Assembly (NCBI GenBank): GCA_035236585.1
Contig: CP141132.1
Coordinates: 24,077,445 to 24,141,444, forward strand
From: Warburgia ugandensis
Lineage: Eukaryota > Streptophyta > Magnoliopsida > Canellales > Canellaceae
Length of the DNA stretch: 64,000 bases
Direction: 5' to 3'
Program-made: the position numbers and the translations under genes
The notes under the pieces: model-generated
Databases searched by the model: none
The model's input: only the letters and a program-made list of their open reading frames with translations
What the model was told of the DNA's origin: nothing
Shown: piece by piece, positions 58,627-64,000 of the stretch
How positions within the stretch are numbered: position 1 is the stretch's first letter
How the letters are laid out: every line of letters begins with the position of its first letter

Positions 58627-59905
58627 CAACAATGGATTTATGGTTAGATCTTTATTAAGATTTTTTACCTTTAGTCTTAAGTTTAGGTTCCATTAGGTTA
58701 GGATTTTGCATCATAGTTGCTTATTTTGTTAATTCCTCACAAAATTGATCCATCTTTTTGGAATACGTATTGAATCTGATAAGTCTTCAGTAACCTAGGG
58801 AATGATATAGGCCATCCTTATTTTAGCTCAGAGATATAAAGCCTACCCAGCCTACAATGTACCACTAGTTAGATCCTTTGAGCTTCTTAACAAGTCTTTT
58901 CTTTCTTAAGCCCAATTTACCCAAACCCAAAAACTCAGTGAAATAAAAATGACCATTACCTACCTATAAAAAAAATTAGAGATGGTAGAAAAATTGAAAA
59001 AGGTCAAAAGTCAAAGAACTGAAAAATATAAAAAGTACAAAGAAAAGTGCTCATTTTCTAAGATACAAGAAAATTTGGAGAAAAGAAAAGAAAATGTTGA
59101 GAAAAGAGAAATGAAAATTCACTTCAAGTACAATGAAAAGAGAAGTTGTCCAAACAAATATTCATTGGAGACCTCTACTAATATTTGAAACTTTGAATCC
59201 TTATAACCTTCTTTTCAAAACCTTACCAAGCCCACATTTTATCCTATCTAAAGACCTATTGATCTTAGGAAGAGCATAGCCTTGATGAGGATATAAATAT
59301 AAAGGAATTAAGATAAACTATTTCTAATGGTCTTGGTGATGGCATCTATTCTAAGGGATCATATTCTTGGTCTCATTAGTGCTTAAAAAGATTATGTGAA
59401 TCATTCGATTATTGGACTTGGTCACGTAGTAAGTGAAAATTTTGCCCCCTTTTATTGAAAGCATTAATTCTAAGTGTATACCAATGAGAATTTGAGGTCA
59501 AGACACCTTTCCAAAGGAGCAATAAGCATATCTATTTAGAAGTCCTAACAAATGTAGTTGTACACATACTGCACCCCGAGATGAAACTGGAATAAAATGG
59601 CTTTGGTATGTGGGTAGTTTGTGGATGTTCTCATTCATCTTTATTAAGATTTTTAAGCCAGTAGTGATTTAATGGATGATAATTCTCTAAGATAAATTAA
59701 GGAACCTAGCCTTATGAAATTTTGCAAGTATATTAACTATAAACACTCATGAGCGTTAACTTGTCTAATAGGGGTAACCTAACAGTTTAAGGGCTTGTTG
59801 TATATGCTAAATGAATTCATGAGTACTTACAAAAATGGTAACCATTTTATTTTCATGATTTTTTACATGTTTTACTAAGGACTAGCAAAATGCTAGGTGG
59901 GGCTG
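58627..59905 (+). other. Family B internal region (unit 4), coding region deleted
   Basis: Leader start joins directly to 3' noncoding sequence near 58757 ('gatccatctt' to 'tggaatacgtattgaatctg'), removing the whole ORF, conserved block and hairpin. It ends 'gctaggtggggctg' before LTR e. Confidence 0.8.
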
Positions 59906-62134
59906 TGACAAGTGTTCAATTTTGTGTAAAAAAATACCCAATTAGTTGCCCATGTGTTATAACATATAGTGTTATTTGAGGATTTTTTAAACAGGATTTT
60001 ATACCACATGGGCCATGAAGCTAGCCATGAATTTCCACCACCTTTGCATGGAAGTCATTCAAGCCACTTTAGCCATATAAGATATGAGAGAAGGTGACAA
60101 GCTAAGGAATTCAAGCCAATAAAGACAAGGGTGTGCACCATGAAGCCAAGCCAAATGAGCCCTCTAAGTGAGCCACATAATCCTATTGCTACATGTAGTC
60201 ATACAATTGGAGGAGAATTCAAGCAATGACCCACTTTCCAAATTTGGAATTTCAAGGTTTAATCAGAAGGTTTAAGAGAATTATGTAAAAAGTAAGATGA
60301 TTACATATTGGTGGACCCATCAAGAGAGAAACCCTACTATCCAATTCCATCTCCCACTCTTTTTCCATTCAAATTGGCCTAGGGTTATAAGTTAAAGGAG
60401 GGAGGCACATCCAAGGAAAAAGACACCTACCACCTTGTTTAAAATTAGAAACCAAACTTCTTTTCTCTCTTATGTCATCTAACTACCTCTATTTCTTATA
60501 TCTTCTAGCTTACATCATCTCCATCTAACCTTCCTCATTCAATACCCTAATCTTAAGGCCATTTTCCTCATGTTTTCACCCCTTCCTAAGTTAAGAAACC
60601 ACTCATCTATATATAGTCCCATGTTCCAAACGAATTTTCTAAGTAGAGGTGGGTGAGATACCTTGAATTCAAGCTCTCGTTTAGTGCTTTGTCGCTATTG
60701 GACTTTGGGATTTTGTAGATGATTTTCATCCTTTGGATTTTTAGTTTTTGTCTTGCTTATTTGCTCACTAATTTTGGTTAGTAACTTAGTTTTTTTGCTT
60801 TAGTTTCATTACTTTTATTTTTCATTGTTTTGTTCCTTAAAGCCCATGTTGTCTTTCCAACCCTCAAGCCTTTCCTTTGTTGCTTCAATTCTGTAGTTTT
60901 TATTTTTATTCAATCAAGATTTTAAGTTAGTTATTCCTTAGTAGTGACAACCAAGAGAATAGCTAGCTTAAATCCTTGATTTTTCCACTTGAATTCCATG
61001 TTTTATACCTTCTTTTTCCCTTAGTTTTGGGAAAAATTTTCTTAGTTAGTTCACCCACTTAGCCTTTTTTCTCTTGAATTTATGCTTGGGATTTCTTTGC
61101 ATGTTATCATACTTTAGTTTTTGAGCATTAGATTTCATTTTTGGTGTTGTTTAGATAGGATTTCATGCTTAAGAATTAGACACAATTTTCAGTAATAAAA
61201 CATGTATTATGCATCTAGTTTTTGGTGTAAATTGGATATGATGCAATAAATTTTTGTGGGAATTCTTATCATGAATTGTTTATTTCATCAAAGTACTTGA
61301 GATTTAGCATTATTTCCTTTCATAAATTTTATGGTTTCAGTAGATTTCTTGTGCTATATTTATTGATTGTTCTTGAGTATTGAAAACTGGAAATTGATTT
61401 TTTCCTTAACTTTATGCTCTAATTCAATCCATCAAAACATCTTATTTTGTTTAATCATTGGTACAATTATTCAACCATTTCATTTTACCAAGTTAAACCT
61501 TATCATTTAAATTTTCATGTTGTTTATTAGATCCCATAATTAGGTTGCATGGTAATTCACTGTAAGTAGATTAAATTTCACCATCTTTAGTGATCCAAAA
61601 TTATGCGCATGATTCTAAATTCCATTCCTTTAAAACTTGGTTAATTTAGTTATTTGATCTTGTTTTAGAAGTTGTTAATTAGTTGTGTGCATATTATTTT
61701 AGGTTTGGAAAGTTTGTTTTTTTGCATTCTAGAAGGTTTACTTTGTTGTAAGTTTTAGGTTAGGTAAGTTTCAATTTAGGAAAGTTTCTAATTTATTAGT
61801 TTCCTTAAGTGTAATTATTTAGTTTAAATCATTCTAAATTGTTGTAGTTTCCTTTAGTTAATTGCATGTTAGTTGGGTACGTTTCCATTCTAATTGTTTA
61901 TTTTTAATTTAGGCATCTTTCTTTTACTTTTAGTTTCTAATTTTGTGCATGTTTCAAATTCCATGTTACTTTAGATTTCTAGTTTAATCACAATTGTCCT
62001 TCTTTGGTTGAAGTTAATGAATTTAAATAAAATCTAATCCACTACAAATCTATGAGATTCCTCATGAGAACAACCTCGTATGAGTGAAAAAACTACAATG
62101 ATTAGTGCTCTTGCAAGTAATTTAAAGCTACACA
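59906..62134 (+). repeat. Family B LTR e (2229 bp)
   Basis: Starts 'tgacaagtgttcaatttt', ends 'aaagctacaca'. TATA at 60607-60616. About 300 bp deleted near 60010 at a 'cacatg' junction. Confidence 0.9.
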
Positions 62135-62141
62135 AAATTTT

Positions 62142-62160
62142 TGGCACCGTTGTCGGTGAA
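62142..62160 (+). other. Primer-binding site, tRNA-Asp type
   Basis: 'tggcaccgttgtcggtgaa' after LTR e, the best-preserved B primer-binding site. Confidence 0.8.
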
Positions 62161-63150
62161 TAATAATGGATTTTTAGTTGGATCTTTATTTAGACTGTTT
62201 ACCTTTAGTCTTAATTTTAGGTTGCATTAGGTTAATGGTTTGCATCACAATTTCTTATTCTATTCATTCCTTACAAAATTAATCCATCTTCTTGTTTTTG
62301 AGTAAAGGGAATTTGCAAAAGGAGCACAACAATCCTGTGGGCCAAAGCTTCATAAAACTTGGTTCCTTTCACAGATTAGGGTTTTTCCTTTTTAGTGAAC
62401 TTGTAGTGAGGCGCCATTGTAACTTGCAATTTATTTATTTCAATTTTAAATGGATTGTATTAAAATAAGGCAAGTGTATAGTATGGAAGTCCGCACTTGA
62501 TCTTCATAAAAAAAGTGACCATAAGTTTCTCTCACTTTCTTTTTATTTTCCTAATTTAGGTTCCATTTAGGGTAATTTGCATTTGGTTGGTAGAATAATT
62601 CATACATCTTAGGGAAATTCATCTTAATTCTTGCATCTTAACTAGTGTTTAATTAATTGCACCTATATAACCCCTGGTTGGATAGCATATATGTTGCATT
62701 AGTTTCCCTTTCCTTGTACTTGCCTTGCATGTTTATTGCTTTATGGTGGAAGGAACTTAGCATTAGTAAGGGACCACAAGAACCCTCATAAGATAAGGAT
62801 TGGATTTCATCATCAAATCCTTCCCCACATAGGAAATCAACCCAATTTCTTATATGCTTGCAATCCCAATCACTAATCAATCTAAAATCAAGTAGAAAGA
62901 GACTTTGGGTTTTGAGCTCATAAGAACCTTTTTGAAATAGGAGATCTATTGTCACTCCAATGCCTCTTAAATTATGTGGTTATAGTGGGTATCCAACATC
63001 CAAGTGATTTTTTTAGACCTTTTGTTGACAGATGTTTAGGTCTAAACACCTCCTTCCATGAGAATCGTATTAACCACCTTAGGCAAGACCTAACTGGTAA
63101 GCAATAGTCAAATCTAAATCTAAGGAGAAGCTATCTAGATTTAGGTTAAA
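62161..63150 (+). other. Family B leader (unit 5)
   Basis: Includes 'gtccgcacttgatcttcata', 'gctcataagaacctttt' and 'taggtctaaacacctccttc'. The minus-strand open frame 62653-62955 is antisense to this noncoding leader and is not a gene. Confidence 0.75.
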
Positions 63151-63770
63151 AGGACTAAGGAAACATTGCTAAATTTATAAAAAGGAATGAGAAAATGAAG
63201 CAAATAAGGGAAATGGAAGAGCATAGGATGGAAATTGCATGTGATCTATCTGAGCCCATAGTTATTCATCATCCTTGACCATTGATACTAATAATGGGAT
63301 AGAAACTGCATATGATTATTATGAGTCAGAAAGTCTACAACCATCCTTGCAAACCTCCAACTCATATCTACTTAAGTCATGTCGTATTCCTTTTTATGAT
63401 TATGATGATGAGACATCCATTGATGAAGATCTTGAATATTTCGCACTCAACCTTTAGTTGACACTTCACAATGGGAAGATCAAGTAGAACCCCTTACAGA
63501 GCTTGAAGTACAAATTGAGCCTTGTAGTGTATAAGAAGTACCCAATTGGAACTTACATATGTTATTTGGTCAAACATCAGATAACAATATAGGTTCACCT
63601 AAAATCTTACTGGTGTTAGAAGAACAAGAAGAAAAAGAGTCAATTGATGTTCTAGCTCAATATCAACCAACTCTAGGGTACACATTAGAAGACATTAAGG
63701 GTTTAAGCCCCACCCTGCCTCCTTTAAATAAAAAACAACCTCTTAGGGAAGTACAGAGTTAGCTTATACC
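63151..63770 (+). pseudogene. Family B element ORF, internal fragment (unit 5)
   Basis: The N-terminal half is deleted near 63150. It keeps the charged helical part, the acidic part ('FYDYDDETSIDEDLE' near 63395-63440) and the longest intact version of the segment shared with A ('EEKESIDVLAQYQPTLGYTL' near 63631-63690). It ends before the C-terminal repeats. Confidence 0.65.
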
Positions 63771-63810
63771 CTAGTTTGAGGAAAATGTAAGGGAGAAGGA
63801 AGAAAAACAT

Positions 63811-64000
63811 GCATTGAGAATTAGATTGCATTGTTGATGGTTTTTAGATAGGATTTCATGCTTAAGAATTAGACACAATTTTCAGCAATAAAATGTGTAT
63901 TATGAGTAGTTTTTTGTGTAAATTGGATATGATGCAATATAGTTCTGTGAGAATTCTTGTCATGGATTGTTAATTCATCAAACTACTTAAGATCTCAGTT
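63811..64000 (+). repeat. Family B LTR fragment at right window edge
   Basis: Jumps from 'gaaaaacatg' of the ORF region into mid-LTR sequence ('gaattagattgcattgttg', 'gataggatttcatgcttaag'), so the 3' internal end and LTR start are deleted. It continues beyond the window. Confidence 0.8.

Noticed and set aside
62653-62955. 100-aa minus-strand open frame
   Set aside because: Antisense to the family B leader; other copies of the leader do not keep it open.
1-64000. Endogenous pararetrovirus, DNA transposon or satellite/centromere arrays
   Set aside because: No caulimovirus-type motifs, no terminal inverted repeats with transposase, and no long monomeric satellite array were seen.

Overview
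This 64-kb window is AT-rich flowering-plant DNA made almost entirely of nested LTR retrotransposons and their debris. The plant assignment rests on primer-binding sites complementary to plant tRNA-Asp and initiator tRNA-Met, an Athila/Tat-like gag-protease polyprotein, chromovirus-like gag/protease/RT remnants, and an Au-type SINE. I cannot name the species. I see no host gene, rRNA or tRNA gene, or CRISPR array. Family letters A to E below are my own labels.

Left third (1-23581). Positions 1-2870 are the 3' part of a family C LTR, next to a family E LTR end (2871-3567). Both sit in the coding region of a family B element ('element 1', 3568-6242). Element 1 resumes at 16260 and runs leftwards through its polypurine tract into its 3' LTR (15766-14357, finishing at 23214-23581). 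Inside that LTR lies a 4.4-kb solo family C LTR, flanked by GGTAA on both sides. Inside that C LTR lies a full-length family A element, flanked by ACGTC on both sides. The segment 6265-16260 is inverted: only when it is mentally flipped back do A's two LTRs, its internal region and both target-site duplications (TSDs) line up. Family A has 2.2-kb LTRs and one gag-protease frame (minus strand, 10467-7249) interrupted only by three TAG codons. It has no reverse transcriptase, RNase H or integrase.

Middle (23633-44525). A family B LTR and leader are interrupted by a 14.6-kb family D chromovirus complex on the minus strand (26099-40696), with three LTRs, two internal regions and outer flanks CTAAT/CTAAC. 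Its gag, protease and RT are heavily decayed. It carries a perfect (CT)45 tract and an Au SINE.

Right third (44526-64000). This is a tandem run of family B LTR-internal-LTR-internal units. Each LTR is followed directly by a tRNA-Asp-type primer-binding site and preceded by a polypurine tract, so neighbouring units share LTRs. Family B codes for a Tyr/Asn/Gln/Trp-rich protein I do not recognise. It lacks the zinc knuckle and protease of family A but shares its C-terminal duplicated module, its 5' leader and its 3' RNA-level blocks.

The elements look like a non-autonomous set. A supplies gag-protease, B supplies an unknown protein plus the same cis sequences, and both would need polymerase and integrase from elsewhere. 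That functional link is inference; the shared leader, hairpin, module and primer type are visible in the sequence.
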